The notes under the pieces are model-generated. The model saw only the letters and a program-made list of their open reading frames with translations. It had not been told where the DNA came from and made no database searches. Below are positions 23,854 to 33,392 of a stretch of 64,000 bases of DNA, piece by piece (within the stretch, counting starts at the first letter, position 1; each line of letters opens with the position of its first letter). Source of the DNA: Streptomyces sp. NBC_00576 (GTDB lineage Bacteria; Actinomycetota; Actinomycetes; Streptomycetales; Streptomycetaceae); assembly GCF_036345175.1 (NCBI RefSeq), contig NZ_CP107780.1:8866001-8930000 (forward strand), written 5' to 3'. The position numbers and the translations under genes were made by a program.

Positions 23854-23862
23854 CCCCGCCTC

Positions 23863-24957
23863 CTACAGGTACAGGCCCGCGTCCGCGCCCTCTCTCGGGT
23901 CCGGGACCGTCGTGGGAGTTGTGCCCCTGCGTAGGGCGTAGAGCTCGGCCAGGGTTGCGCCCTCGCGGGCGATTCCCTCCTCTGTGCCCAGCCACGTTGT
24001 TGCCTCTCGGCGGGTCAGGGGGCCCACCTCGATGCGGGCCAGGCAGCGGCCGGGGCGGACGACGGCCGGGTGGAGGCGTTCCAGGTCCTCGTTGGTTGTC
24101 ACGCCCACCAGGACGTTGCGGCCCTGGCCGAGGAGGCCGTCCGTCAGGTTCAGCAGCCGCGACAGCGCCTGGCCCGCCGTGTGCTTCGCCTCGCCCCTGA
24201 TCAACTCGTCGCAGTCCTCCAGCAGGAGCAGGCGCCAGCGGCCCTTGCCCGTGCCGTCCTCCTCGCCGATCGCGATGTCCATCAGATAGCCGACGTCGGA
24301 GAACAGGCGCTCGGGGTCCAGTACGCAGTCCACCTGGCACCAGTCCCGCCAGGAACGGGCCAGCGTGCGCAGCGCGGACGTCTTGCCGGTACCCGGCGGG
24401 CCGTGGAGCAGCAGCAGGCGGCCCGCGATCTCCTCCGGGGTCGTCTTCATCAGACCGTCCATCGCGTCCGCCACCGGTGCCGTGTAGTTGGCGCGGACCT
24501 CGTCCCACGTACCCGCCGAGATCTGGCGGGTCGTGCGGTGCGGGCCCCGGCGCGGGGACACGTACCAGAATCCCATCGTCACGTTCTCCGGCTGGGGCTC
24601 GGGCTCGTCCGCTGCGCCGTCCGTCGCCTGGTCGAGGACCTTCGCGGCCAGCTCGGGGGTGGTCGCCGTCACCGTGACGTCGGCGCCGCGGTTCCAGCGG
24701 GACACCAGGAGGGTCCAGCCGTCGCCCTCCGCGAGGGTGGCGCTGCGGTCGTCGTCGCGGGCGGCGCGCAGGACGCGGGCGCCCGGCGGGAGAAGGGTCG
24801 CCCCGGACCGTACGCGGTCGATGTTCGCCGCGTGGGAGTACGGCTGCTCGCCCGTCGCGAAGCGGCCGAGGAACAGCGCGTCGACGACATCGGACGGGGA
24901 GTCGCTGTCGTCGACGTTGAGCCGGATCGGCAACGCGTCGTGTGGGTTCGCAGACAT
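23863..24957 (-). CDS. AAA-family ATPase with DUF5925-like N-terminal region
   Basis: A 364-residue protein. The first ~150 residues form a domain of unknown function seen in actinobacteria (IRLNVDDSDSPSDVVDALFL, LAEGDGWTLLVSRWNRGADV). The second half is an AAA ATPase: Walker A LLLHGPPGTGKTSALRTLAR, a Walker B-like LLLLEDCDELI, sensor region LVGVTTNEDLERLHPAVVRP and arginine finger PGRC. The Walker B acidic pair appears as ED rather than DE. The best guess is a remodelling ATPase; target unknown. The gene stands alone. The ATG at 24957 is chosen because the conserved region begins close after it. Confidence 0.82.
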   Translation of the reverse strand: MSANPHDALPIRLNVDDSDSPSDVVDALFLGRFATGEQPYSHAANIDRVRSGATLLPPGARVLRAARDDDRSATLAEGDGWTLLVSRWNRGADVTVTATTPELAAKVLDQATDGAADEPEPQPENVTMGFWYVSPRRGPHRTTRQISAGTWDEVRANYTAPVADAMDGLMKTTPEEIAGRLLLLHGPPGTGKTSALRTLARSWRDWCQVDCVLDPERLFSDVGYLMDIAIGEEDGTGKGRWRLLLLEDCDELIRGEAKHTAGQALSRLLNLTDGLLGQGRNVLVGVTTNEDLERLHPAVVRPGRCLARIEVGPLTRREATTWLGTEEGIAREGATLAELYALRRGTTPTTVPDPREGADAGLYL

Positions 24958-25132
24958 GCCGCCATGATCCGGCACCCGGGCGCGGTGCGCACCCGGTTTC
25001 CGCAGTGCGCGCCGAGTGCCGGCGAGTGCGGTCTCTTCGGCCCGCGCGTCCGATACGTCCCTGTTCTGTTACCGGGCTGTGTACTGCGGAGGCCTGCCCT
25101 CCGCCCGTACCCCGCCGTTACTGTTGCCCTTG

Positions 25133-26560
25133 ATGGGACGTCATGGGTGGAATTCGGGGGCTCGGCGGTGGCAGCTCACCGCCCTGCTCGGTGTGGGGGC
25201 CGCCGCGCTGGCCCTGGTCCTGACCCTTCTCAACACGCTGCCGTCGAACGGCGGCAGCACCGCGGGCACCTCCCGCGACGGCGACAAGGTGCACGGCACT
25301 CCGTCCGCCTCCTCGCCCGCGTCGTCGGAGCCGGACGTCGGATGGGGCTTCACCCACACCCAGTTCAGCGCCGACGAGGGCGACGGGGCGGCCGTCGACC
25401 GGGTCGAGGGGCTGCTCTCGAAGGACGCCGGGTTGCCGCAGAACCAGCACATCATGGGCTGGGGCGCCGGCAACCCCGAGCCGGTCAAGGGGCGTTACGA
25501 CTTCACGGAGATGGACCGCCGCGTCGACTTCATGCGCGCCTCCGGCGCCACCCCGGTGGTCACCCTGTGCTGTGCCCCCGACTGGATGAAGGGCGGCAAG
25601 TCCGGCTCCGGCAACACCGATTGGAGCCAGTCCGCCCTGGAGACCGCCCCGGAGCGCGCGCACTACAAGGACTTCGCCGCGCTCGCCGCGACCGTCGCCA
25701 AGCGCTATCCCGACGTACGCCACTTCATCGTGTGGAACGAGTTCAAGGGCTTCTGGAACAACACCGAGGCGCGCTGGGACTACGAGGGCTACACCGAGCT
25801 GTACAACCTGGTCCACAAGGCGCTGAAGAAGGTCGACAGGGACATCATGGTGGGCGGGCCGTATCTCGTCATGGACAGCCTCGACCCACGGCAGAAGCCG
25901 GACGCCTCCACGACCTTCAAGGGCCCCTGGGGCGCCATGGACCAGCGGATCCTCGACGCCTTCGACTACTGGAACGCCCACAAAGTGGGCGCGGACTTCG
26001 TCGTCGTGGACGGCTCCAGCTACACCCAGGACGACGACCTGCTGCCCGACGAGTTCGCCGCGACCGACAAGTTCACCGCCGTCGGCAAGTGGGTGCGCGC
26101 GCGGACGCGCGGACTGCCCCTGTGGTGGGCCGAGTACTACGTCGAGCCCGCCGACGCCAACGACGACCGCGCGGGCTGGTCCGAGACCCGGCGTGAGGCG
26201 GTCCAGGCCGCCGGCCTGATCGCGATGGTCAAGGGCGGCGCCTCCTCCGGCTTCTACTGGAACCCCGAGGAGGAGCAGGGCACCGACTGCGCAGGCTGCC
26301 TGTGGACCCCCACCTCAAGTGGCAGCGGGGGAACGGCACTTCCCATGTACGACCTCGTCTCCCGCTTCGGCGCCGCCTTCCCGCCGGGCACGGAGTACGA
26401 GACTGTCCCGGTGGCCCCGGACGACAAGCCCAACGTACGCGTACTCGCCGACGACAAGGCCGTCCTCGTCGTCAACGTCCTGGACCGGCCGATCAACGCT
26501 CAGGTCGACGGCAAGCGGTTCAAGATGGGGGCGTACGAGGTGAAGTGGCTCAGCCGTTAG
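25133..26560 (+). CDS. Membrane-anchored glycoside hydrolase, GH39/clan A-like
   Basis: A 475-residue protein with an N-terminal signal anchor (WQLTALLGVGAAALALVLTL), a Ser/Thr/Gly-rich linker to about residue 65, then a TIM-barrel glycoside hydrolase. The acid/base glutamate is in HFIVWNEFKGFW (clan A NE pair) and the likely nucleophile in PLWWAEYYVEPAD. A small beta domain ends the protein (AVLVVNVLDRPINAQVDGKR). It is convergent with the exopolysaccharide-type genes and may trim that polymer during export (inference). No clear ribosome binding site precedes the ATG at 25133. Confidence 0.8.
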   Translation: MGRHGWNSGARRWQLTALLGVGAAALALVLTLLNTLPSNGGSTAGTSRDGDKVHGTPSASSPASSEPDVGWGFTHTQFSADEGDGAAVDRVEGLLSKDAGLPQNQHIMGWGAGNPEPVKGRYDFTEMDRRVDFMRASGATPVVTLCCAPDWMKGGKSGSGNTDWSQSALETAPERAHYKDFAALAATVAKRYPDVRHFIVWNEFKGFWNNTEARWDYEGYTELYNLVHKALKKVDRDIMVGGPYLVMDSLDPRQKPDASTTFKGPWGAMDQRILDAFDYWNAHKVGADFVVVDGSSYTQDDDLLPDEFAATDKFTAVGKWVRARTRGLPLWWAEYYVEPADANDDRAGWSETRREAVQAAGLIAMVKGGASSGFYWNPEEEQGTDCAGCLWTPTSSGSGGTALPMYDLVSRFGAAFPPGTEYETVPVAPDDKPNVRVLADDKAVLVVNVLDRPINAQVDGKRFKMGAYEVKWLSR

Positions 26561-26573
26561 TCCACTGAGCCAC
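26545..26573. terminator. Bidirectional hairpin terminator spanning the hydrolase stop codon
   Basis: GTGGCTCAG and CTGAGCCAC form a perfect 9-bp stem with an 11-nt loop that contains the TAG stop of the hydrolase. It lies 23 nt beyond the end of the convergent flippase/polymerase gene. Confidence 0.65.
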
Positions 26574-26595
26574 CTCGACTCGCCCGTCTGCACGG

Positions 26596-29500
26596 CTACT
26601 TCATCGTCAGGAACCGCTGCACCAGCGAGGCCAGCAGTACCGCCAGTAGCGGCAGCGAGAACCAGAAGCTGCTCTGCAGCCAGCGGAGTTGCCGAACCCC
26701 CGGCCGTACCGCGACCCGTACGGCCTCCCGGGCCGTGAGCAGCAGGATCAGGGCGACGGCCGCCAGGCCGCCCACCACCGACCATGGTGTCCACGTCACC
26801 TGGGGACCGATCGGACCGGGATCGGGCTTCGCGAGCTTCCCCTCCGGTTGCTGGCGCAGCGAGTACATCGTGACGTCGGAGTTGACGAACACCTTCTTCA
26901 ACTCGTTCCGGCCGTCCAGGTTCTGGAGCAGCCGGTGCTCCCAGGACTTCGAGTAGCCCACGTCCAGCTGGAGGTAGACGACCTGGCTCCGGTTGACCAT
27001 CAGGTACGAGTGGGGGCCGGCGTCCTTGAGCGCCTTCACCAGCCCGGACACCAGCACCGGGTCGGCCGGTGCGAGCGTCGGCACGTACTGCACCTTCTCC
27101 ATGTCCTTGGCGCCCCAGGGCAGCGCCGGCGTGACGTTGTCGACGAGGTCGTTGCTCAGCCACAGCAGCTGTACGGTCGGATCGTCGTGGGCGTACACGT
27201 AGTTCATCGCGGTGACCTCGCCGGGGCGCGTCCGTTCGAAGGGCTCGTTGCCCCAACGGGCTACCAGGAAGCCGCCCATGAGGATCAGGCCCGCCATCAG
27301 GGCCGCCAGCGGGGCGAGGCTGATCCGGTCCCGCTCCTGTTCCTTCGCGGTGATCCCGGTGCGCGGGAAGAGCGCGAGGGCGGCGAGCAGGGCGGCGCCG
27401 GGCAGGGCGAACATGAAGACGCGCAGGGCCATTTCGCCGCCGTACGACTGCATGCCGAAGCCCAGGAACGGGACGAAGGTGAGGACGAGCAGGGAGCGTT
27501 CGCGGTACTTGTGGTCGCGGCGGCGCCACCAGCCGTAGCAGGCGAGGGTCATGACCCCGCCGGCCAGCAGGACGCGGGTGTAGAGGACGAGCTTGTGCGT
27601 CGAACTGCCGCCCTCGATACGGCCGGAGACGCTCGACGACACATTGCCGCCCACTCCGCCCATCCCGCCGAAGAGTTCGTCGAAGTGCCCCGACCAGTAC
27701 GGCTCGGCCATGAAACCGACCCACACCGCGACGATGACGCCGAACAGGATGGGCAGGCCCCGCAGTTCGGACTTGCCGACCATGACCAGGACCGCCAGCA
27801 CGCCCAGCATCACGAACGGCGTCAGCTGGTGGGCCGGGACCGTCGCCGCGAACAGGGCGATCAACACGGCCAGCAGTACGGCCTGTTGGCGGCGGTTGGT
27901 GGGCTCGACCTCCGCCTCGCCCGGCCGCATCTTCGCCCACAGCACCCGCGGTGCCCGGAACCACACCAGCAGGATCGCCACGAACACCAGATAGAGGAGG
28001 TAGGTGAAGCCCTGCGGGGAGAAGTAGTCCTGGCCCACCCAGCCGCTCAGGACGAAGATCCACACGCCGGTCCACTTGGCGCGCCAGCTCGCCCGCAGTG
28101 CGCGCGTCAGCAGGAACAGCGGTGCCAGATAGAGGAGTTGCATGGTCAGCGGCCACCAGCGGATGACCTCGGTGAGGTCGCTGACCCCGCATGCCTTCGC
28201 CACGAACGCGGCCCCGGCGAAGAAGCCCGGCCAGCTCCAGCGCGCGTCCAGGTCCGGTACGGCGGTTCCGGTCCGGTCGATGTAGTCGATGAACCCGAGG
28301 TGCTGCCAGGCCGTCGCGAACCGCGGTTCGGCCTCGATCACCGCGGGCAGCGCGTGCAGCGACACGACGGTCGCGAGCAGGGTGAGCGCCAGCAGCGTCC
28401 GGTGTTCCCGGTTCCCCCACAGCAACGACGCGAACACCACGACCAGCAGCCCGGCCCCGATCAGCGTCGGCAGCGGAAGTACGGAGACCAGTCCGAGCCC
28501 GCCCATCCGCTCCAGGTCGCCCTCGCCGAGGCGGGACGCGGGCACCCAGTAGAGCAGGAGCGCCGCGATCAGCAGACAGCCGAGGACCGTTCCACCGCGG
28601 GTGGGCAACAGACGGGCCCGCAGGGAGAGCACAGGCGCCGACGGCGGGTCGGGCGGGGTGTGCGGGGTCCGCAACTCCCGTACGAGGGACGCCCGTGCGG
28701 CCCGTACGAGTTCGGCGTCCGCGCCCGCCGGGACGGGGAGTTCCCGGGACGCGCCCGTCACCGGCTCCCTTTCCTCCACAGGCAGTCCCACGGCCTCCGG
28801 TCCCGCCTGTTCCAGAGCCCAGGCCGGCCGGTGGTCCGCCCGCGGCACCGGTGTCCCCGTGGGCGGAGTCCCCGGCCCGGGGCGGACGTCCGGGCGGCGT
28901 TCCTGGTGGTCGAAGTCGAGGTGCACGCCCAGCGCGAGCGTGTCCGAGTCCAGCGAACGCGCCCAACCCTGCCCGCGCCCCCGGGAGCCCGCTCCCAGGT
29001 CGGCGAGGTCGCCGTCCGGTGCCGAGTGCTCGGGGACGGCGTCGGCCGGCGCTGCCCTGACCGTCCGGTACAGCTTGGGCGCGGCGATCGCGACGATCAC
29101 CGCGAGAGACGAGATCTCCGCGACGCCCGCTCCGGTCAGACCCATCCGGGGGAGCAGCAGCAGCGTCAGACCGAGCACCAGGACGCACAACAGGCCCTGC
29201 ATCCAGGCGAGTCCGCCCGTACGGCTCTGGGCGCGCAGCATCGCGAAGTACGTCTCCATGACGACCCGCAGCACCGCGCCGACCGCGAACCAGCGCAGCA
29301 ACGGGGTCGCCGCGTCCGCGTAGCCCGAGCCGAACACGCCCAGGATCCAGGGCGCGCCGAAGAACAGCGCACCGGCGACCGGCAGCATGATCCGCGCCAT
29401 CCGTTTGAGGGCGGCCCGGGTGTTGGCGGCAAGCCGGGCCGGATCGTGCGAGCCCTCGACGGTCAGGGAGGCGCCCATGTTGATGGCGAGCAGGTTGACC

Positions 29501-30399
29501 GTGCCGCCGATGGTGGTGGTGATGTAGAAGTACGCGTTGTCGGCGGAGCTGACCTGCGAGGCGACGATCACCGGCACCAGGTAGACCACCGCGAGCGAGA
29601 ACAGCGACCCCGTGTAGTCACCGGCCAGGAACCGGCCGACCTCCTTCAACGTCGGCGGTTTCGTGTGCTCCTCGGTCGCCTTGACATGCCGGGGCACCAG
29701 CCGCCGGAACACCAGCCACCCCAGCGGCAGTACCGACATGGCGATCGCGGCGACCCACGACACGAAGACCCCACTGGTCGGGATCGCCGCCGCGAAGGCC
29801 ACCAGCAGCCCCAGCTTGACCGCCGAGAACACCGTGTTGCCGACCGGCACCCACAGCGCGCTGCGCAGCCCGGTCAGCACCCCGTCCTGGAGCGTGAGCA
29901 GGTTCCACAGGACGACGGCACCGACGAACCCGAGCGCGGGCACCGGCCCGTGCAGGAACCGGTACGACGGCCCCCAGTTGTCCAGCGTGAGCAGGAACAC
30001 CCCGCCGGCCAGCGCGACGATCACCGAACTGCCCGCGTACGTACGGAAGATGAACCGTCCGGTGGCGCGGCCGGCGACCGGGATGAAGCGGGCCAGGGCG
30101 CCCGTCAGGGTCACCGCCGTGAGACCGGCGAGGAGCTTCATGGCGGCGATCGCGGCGGAGCTCTGGCCGACCGCCGACTCGGAGTAGTAGCGGGCGGCGC
30201 CCAGCCAGAAGCTCAGCCCGAGTACCGCGGAGATGCCGGTGTTGAGCATCAGCGCGTAGGCGTTGCGGAACAGCTGACTGCCGCCCCCCTGGCCCTTGCC
30301 CAGGCCGGGCAGCCGCAGCCGCCGCCCCGGACGCTGCTCGGGTGTCTCGGCCTCGGGCGTGTCGGCCTGGGTCTCTGATGTGGTCGTCGTGTCAGACAC
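26596..30399 (-). CDS. Fused polysaccharide flippase (MOP/Wzx-like) and Wzy-like polymerase membrane protein
   Basis: A 1267-residue integral membrane protein. The first ~450 residues are a MOP-superfamily flippase with about 12-14 helices (NAYALMLNTGISAVLGLSFW, LARFIPVAGRATGRFIFRTY, MGASLTVEGSHDPARLAANT). A ~190-residue hydrophilic, Pro/Arg-rich cytoplasmic linker follows, then a second multi-helix module with a large extracytoplasmic loop (DYIDRTGTAVPDLDARWSWP, WVGQDYFSPQGFTYLLYLVF), resembling polymerases or GT-C enzymes. A non-membrane loop and one final helix end the protein. The GTG at 30399 overlaps the deacetylase stop by 8 nt. Flippase and polymerase are normally separate proteins, so the fusion is notable. 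It probably exports and joins the repeat unit built by the neighbouring GT2 enzymes. Confidence 0.8.
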   Translation of the reverse strand: MSDTTTTSETQADTPEAETPEQRPGRRLRLPGLGKGQGGGSQLFRNAYALMLNTGISAVLGLSFWLGAARYYSESAVGQSSAAIAAMKLLAGLTAVTLTGALARFIPVAGRATGRFIFRTYAGSSVIVALAGGVFLLTLDNWGPSYRFLHGPVPALGFVGAVVLWNLLTLQDGVLTGLRSALWVPVGNTVFSAVKLGLLVAFAAAIPTSGVFVSWVAAIAMSVLPLGWLVFRRLVPRHVKATEEHTKPPTLKEVGRFLAGDYTGSLFSLAVVYLVPVIVASQVSSADNAYFYITTTIGGTVNLLAINMGASLTVEGSHDPARLAANTRAALKRMARIMLPVAGALFFGAPWILGVFGSGYADAATPLLRWFAVGAVLRVVMETYFAMLRAQSRTGGLAWMQGLLCVLVLGLTLLLLPRMGLTGAGVAEISSLAVIVAIAAPKLYRTVRAAPADAVPEHSAPDGDLADLGAGSRGRGQGWARSLDSDTLALGVHLDFDHQERRPDVRPGPGTPPTGTPVPRADHRPAWALEQAGPEAVGLPVEEREPVTGASRELPVPAGADAELVRAARASLVRELRTPHTPPDPPSAPVLSLRARLLPTRGGTVLGCLLIAALLLYWVPASRLGEGDLERMGGLGLVSVLPLPTLIGAGLLVVVFASLLWGNREHRTLLALTLLATVVSLHALPAVIEAEPRFATAWQHLGFIDYIDRTGTAVPDLDARWSWPGFFAGAAFVAKACGVSDLTEVIRWWPLTMQLLYLAPLFLLTRALRASWRAKWTGVWIFVLSGWVGQDYFSPQGFTYLLYLVFVAILLVWFRAPRVLWAKMRPGEAEVEPTNRRQQAVLLAVLIALFAATVPAHQLTPFVMLGVLAVLVMVGKSELRGLPILFGVIVAVWVGFMAEPYWSGHFDELFGGMGGVGGNVSSSVSGRIEGGSSTHKLVLYTRVLLAGGVMTLACYGWWRRRDHKYRERSLLVLTFVPFLGFGMQSYGGEMALRVFMFALPGAALLAALALFPRTGITAKEQERDRISLAPLAALMAGLILMGGFLVARWGNEPFERTRPGEVTAMNYVYAHDDPTVQLLWLSNDLVDNVTPALPWGAKDMEKVQYVPTLAPADPVLVSGLVKALKDAGPHSYLMVNRSQVVYLQLDVGYSKSWEHRLLQNLDGRNELKKVFVNSDVTMYSLRQQPEGKLAKPDPGPIGPQVTWTPWSVVGGLAAVALILLLTAREAVRVAVRPGVRQLRWLQSSFWFSLPLLAVLLASLVQRFLTMK

Positions 30400-31201
30400 G
30401 GGAGCTGATGGCCTTCCGGCGGACCTGACGTGCTCTGCGGACCAGGGCGTACCCCTTGGTGAGGGCACGGTCCCGGGCGAAGTTCCGGGCGATCGCGCGG
30501 CCTTCGATCAGCTGCTCGAACTCCTGGATGCTCGTGCTGTGGCGCACAGTGACGCGCTGCAGGGCGTACGGCCCCTGTGTCCGGCGCGCCAGACCGTTGC
30601 CGACGGCGAGCGCCTGCGCGAACCCCGCCTCGCGGACAGCGGTGCGCACCCGGCGGCTGGAGTAGCCGTAGGGATAGGCGAACGACACGGGCACGGCACC
30701 CAGTTCGTCCGCGACGATCTCCTTGCAGCGGGTCAGCTCGAACCGCAGCGCGTCGTCGTCGAGCTGGTCCAGCTCCGGATGCGTGTGACTGTGGCCGCCG
30801 ATCTCGACGCCCGCGTCCGCGAGTTCGCGCACCTGGTCCCAGTCGAGCATGGTGTCGAGGGCGCCGCCGGAACGGTGTGCGCCCCGGAGCCAGCCCGTGG
30901 AGACGAACAGCGAGGAGGAGAAGCCGAGTTCGGCCAGTACCGGCAAGGCGTGCCGGTGCACGCCCTCGTAGCCGTCGTCGAAGGTGACCAGAACCGGCTG
31001 CGGGGGCAGCCCCCGCGCCATCGAGAACGGGCGGCGCCAGGAGTCGGCCAGTTGGGCCGTGGTGACCGGATGGAAGTCCCAGTTCGCGAGCAGCGACATC
31101 TGCTCGGCGAACGCCTCGGGCGTCACCGAGAGGGCGCGTGTCCGGGGATTCGGCGTCCGGGTGACCGAGTGGTACATCAGGACGGGCACGGATGCGTTCA
31201 T
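30392..31201 (-). CDS. Polysaccharide deacetylase (NodB-type, CE4)
   Basis: A 269-residue CE4 deacetylase. The start VPVLMYHSV is typical. Motif 1 is LVTFDDGYEGVHRHALPVL (catalytic base and metal aspartates), motif 2 is IGGHSHTHPELDQL (metal histidines), and VSFAYPYGYSSRRVRTAV is motif 3. No signal peptide is visible, so it may act in the cytoplasm or remain near the membrane. The ATG overlaps the stop of the upstream GT2 gene (ATGA), and its own stop overlaps the flippase/polymerase start. It likely removes acetyl groups from an N-acetylhexosamine in the polymer. Confidence 0.88.
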   Translation of the reverse strand: MNASVPVLMYHSVTRTPNPRTRALSVTPEAFAEQMSLLANWDFHPVTTAQLADSWRRPFSMARGLPPQPVLVTFDDGYEGVHRHALPVLAELGFSSSLFVSTGWLRGAHRSGGALDTMLDWDQVRELADAGVEIGGHSHTHPELDQLDDDALRFELTRCKEIVADELGAVPVSFAYPYGYSSRRVRTAVREAGFAQALAVGNGLARRTQGPYALQRVTVRHSTSIQEFEQLIEGRAIARNFARDRALTKGYALVRRARQVRRKAISSRV

Positions 31202-32196
31202 GCCGTACCCCCTTCGACGCTCCGCTCGATCTCCACCACCGTGAACGTGGCCCCGCCCCGGCGCGCCCGCAGGCTCCCGAGTACGTACCCGCCCGCAGCC
31301 GTCAGCACCCCCGCGACGATCGCGCCCGCCCGGCCCGCACCGCCCGGCCGGGCCAGCAGTGCGTCGCGCAGACCGCGCGCGACCCCGGCGGGCAGCACCC
31401 GGGTGGTGTACCGGCGTTCGGACTCAAGTCCCTTGTCCGCGCCGACACTTCGGGCGACCAGCGCCTTCGAGAGGCCCTCGGCGTAGGTGCGGGTGCGGAA
31501 GTACGCGAAGTGTTCGCGGACCTCGGGCACCCGGTGGTGGATCACGGCACGGTCGTCGATCAGCAGCACCGCGTCGGGTCTGGCCCGCGTGAGCCGGATG
31601 CACAGCTCCGTCTCCTCGCAGCCCAGCGGCCGCTTGTCGCCGTCCCGTCCGATACCGGTGGCGAAACCGCCGGCCGCGTCGAAGGCCGTACGTCGGAAGG
31701 AGGCGTTCCCGCCGAGCACGTTGCGGACCTTGACGCGTCCTTCGGGCAGCCCCTTGTAGGTGCAGCCCACCACCCAGTCGAACTCCTCGGGGAACCAGGC
31801 CGGCCGGCGGCCCGACGCCCAGATCGGCATCGTACGGCCGCCGACGGCCATCACCCGGGGGTCCGCGTATCCCTCGGCGAAGTGGTGCAGCCAGTCGCGT
31901 TCGGCCACGGCGTCGTCGTCGAGGAAGGCGATGATTTCTCCGTGCGAGGCGGCGATTCCGGTGTTGCGGCCGGCCGACAGGCCGCGCGGGCCGGCGTTGG
32001 CGAGCACCCGTACATCGGCGGTCTCCTTGTACTCCTTGGCCAGCCGCTCCAGGAGAGCCTGGTTGTGGTCGACGACCAGGAGTGTCTCCAGGGCAGGCCG
32101 TGACTGCGCCCGCACCGAGGCGACCGCCGCGAGGATGTCCTCCCAGCGGTCCTCGGTGTAGACGCAGACGACCACCGATACGGCCGACTCGTTCAA
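31198..32196 (-). CDS. Family 2 glycosyltransferase
   Basis: A 332-residue GT2 enzyme: VSVVVCVYTEDRWEDILAAV, GLSAGRNTGIAASHGEIIAF, the DxD-like LDDDAVAERDW, and the acceptor region GCEETELCIRL. A hydrophobic segment near the C-terminus (GAIVAGVLTAAGGYVLGSL) could anchor it to the membrane. The start is a TTG at 32196, supported by GGGGAGAGG 5-13 nt upstream and by a 4-nt overlap (TTGA) with the upstream gene; no ATG/GTG fits. It probably adds a sugar to a lipid-linked repeat unit. Confidence 0.87.
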   Translation of the reverse strand: MNESAVSVVVCVYTEDRWEDILAAVASVRAQSRPALETLLVVDHNQALLERLAKEYKETADVRVLANAGPRGLSAGRNTGIAASHGEIIAFLDDDAVAERDWLHHFAEGYADPRVMAVGGRTMPIWASGRRPAWFPEEFDWVVGCTYKGLPEGRVKVRNVLGGNASFRRTAFDAAGGFATGIGRDGDKRPLGCEETELCIRLTRARPDAVLLIDDRAVIHHRVPEVREHFAYFRTRTYAEGLSKALVARSVGADKGLESERRYTTRVLPAGVARGLRDALLARPGGAGRAGAIVAGVLTAAGGYVLGSLRARRGGATFTVVEIERSVEGGTA

Positions 32197-33032
32197 GACG
32201 CCTCTCCCCGGCTCGCGCTGAGCACGCGGGAGTGCGAACGGCTGCGCAGGGCACGCCGGTTGGAGCGCTCCCGAAGGATCACCCGCAGGACGCGCAGTCC
32301 GTCGCGCACGGCCCGCAGATTGCTCGTGCCGTGGATACGGAGGTATTCGTGGCTCGGGATCTCCTGCACCTTGAGTCCCGCCTTGACCACCCGGATGTTG
32401 ATCAGGGTCTCGATCTCGAAGCCTGTGCAGTCGAGGTCGATCTTGTCGAGGCAGTGCCGCCAGAAGGCGTTGTAGCCGTAGCAGAGATCGGTGTAGCGGG
32501 CGCCGAACTTCTTGTTGACGACCGTGCACAGCGCCCAGTTGCCGAGCTTGCGGATGGGCGTCATGTCGTCGGTGCCGCCGCCGTTGGCGAAGCGCGAGCC
32601 CTTGGCGAAGTCGGCACCCGAGACGAGCGCGGACACGTACGACACGATCTCGTTGCCGTCCGCCGACCCGTCCGCGTCGACCATCACGATGATGTCGCCG
32701 GTGCAGGCCTCGAACCCGGTGATCAGGGCATCCCCCTTGCCCTTGCCCTGCTGCTCGACCACCTTGACGCCGGGCCACAGCTCGCGGGCGACCTCGACGG
32801 TGTCGTCGGTGGAGTTGCCGTCGACCAGGACCACTTCGTGGATCCAGTCGGGCAGTGTCTTGAAGACGTACGGAAGGTTCTCCGCCTCGTTCATGGCGGG
32901 GATCACCACACTCACCGGTGGCGTGATCGCCAGGTGGGAGGAGATCGGCCGGTACGCGCCGGCCGTGATCGGTTGCTGGTTCGCGGTTGCGGGCTCCTCG
33001 CCCGAAATCGCCGGTCGCAGAACGGAACTCAT
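32193..33032 (-). CDS. Family 2 glycosyltransferase (dolichyl-phosphate-mannose synthase-like)
   Basis: A 279-residue GT2 enzyme with PPVSVVIPAMNEAENLPYVF, EVVLVDGNSTDDTVEVAREL, the DxD motif in IIVMVDADGSADGNEI and KGSRFANGGGTDDMTPIRKL. The latter, with LCYGYNAFWR and GFEIETLINIRVVKAGLKVQ, follows the pattern of polyprenyl-phosphate sugar synthases (DPM-like). It may load a sugar onto undecaprenyl phosphate as donor for the polymer. It is the first gene of the overlapping run GT2-GT2-deacetylase-flippase/polymerase. The promoter candidate is 330 nt upstream. Confidence 0.88.
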   Translation of the reverse strand: MSSVLRPAISGEEPATANQQPITAGAYRPISSHLAITPPVSVVIPAMNEAENLPYVFKTLPDWIHEVVLVDGNSTDDTVEVARELWPGVKVVEQQGKGKGDALITGFEACTGDIIVMVDADGSADGNEIVSYVSALVSGADFAKGSRFANGGGTDDMTPIRKLGNWALCTVVNKKFGARYTDLCYGYNAFWRHCLDKIDLDCTGFEIETLINIRVVKAGLKVQEIPSHEYLRIHGTSNLRAVRDGLRVLRVILRERSNRRALRSRSHSRVLSASRGEAS

Positions 33033-33363
33033 GAGTCTGGTCCCTCTCGTCCGGTGGACCGCCCGCCCCTGGGCGGCCCGGTATTTTGTCCGGTTCGAAA
33101 GGGGGGTTCTCACTTACGGCATGCCGAATGGACTCTCCGAATCAGTCAGCAGCTGTCTGTGTGCATGCCGGGTGAGCTGGCAAAGCTGGCCGAACACCGT
33201 GACTTGGTGGTCGGTCGCGCGGCACGACTCGGCGAGATGTGCGGTCACCGAGCACGGCACCCCCCTACCGCGCTCCCGCGTCGACGGTCGTCGTGGACCC
33301 TGAGCCCTCCCCTGAGTCACAGGACGACGTACCGATGCGGGTGAGATTGTATGACGGTATTGA

Positions 33364-33392
33364 CTATTACGCCTGTATGGCAAGACCTGCAA
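33364..33392 (-). promoter_or_regulatory. Candidate promoter of the exopolysaccharide operon
   Basis: On the minus strand TTGCAG (33387-33392) and TAATAG (33364-33369) are separated by exactly 17 nt. This is the best sigma-70-like match in the ~400-nt AT-rich gap between the acyltransferase and GT2 genes. It would leave a leader of about 325 nt before the GT2 ATG. Confidence 0.45.

Noticed and set aside
26689..30378. 1229-residue open frame opposite the flippase/polymerase
   Set aside because: Composition is Gln/Arg/His/Pro-rich without any hydrophobic or domain pattern, as expected for the complement of a membrane-protein gene with high third-position GC.
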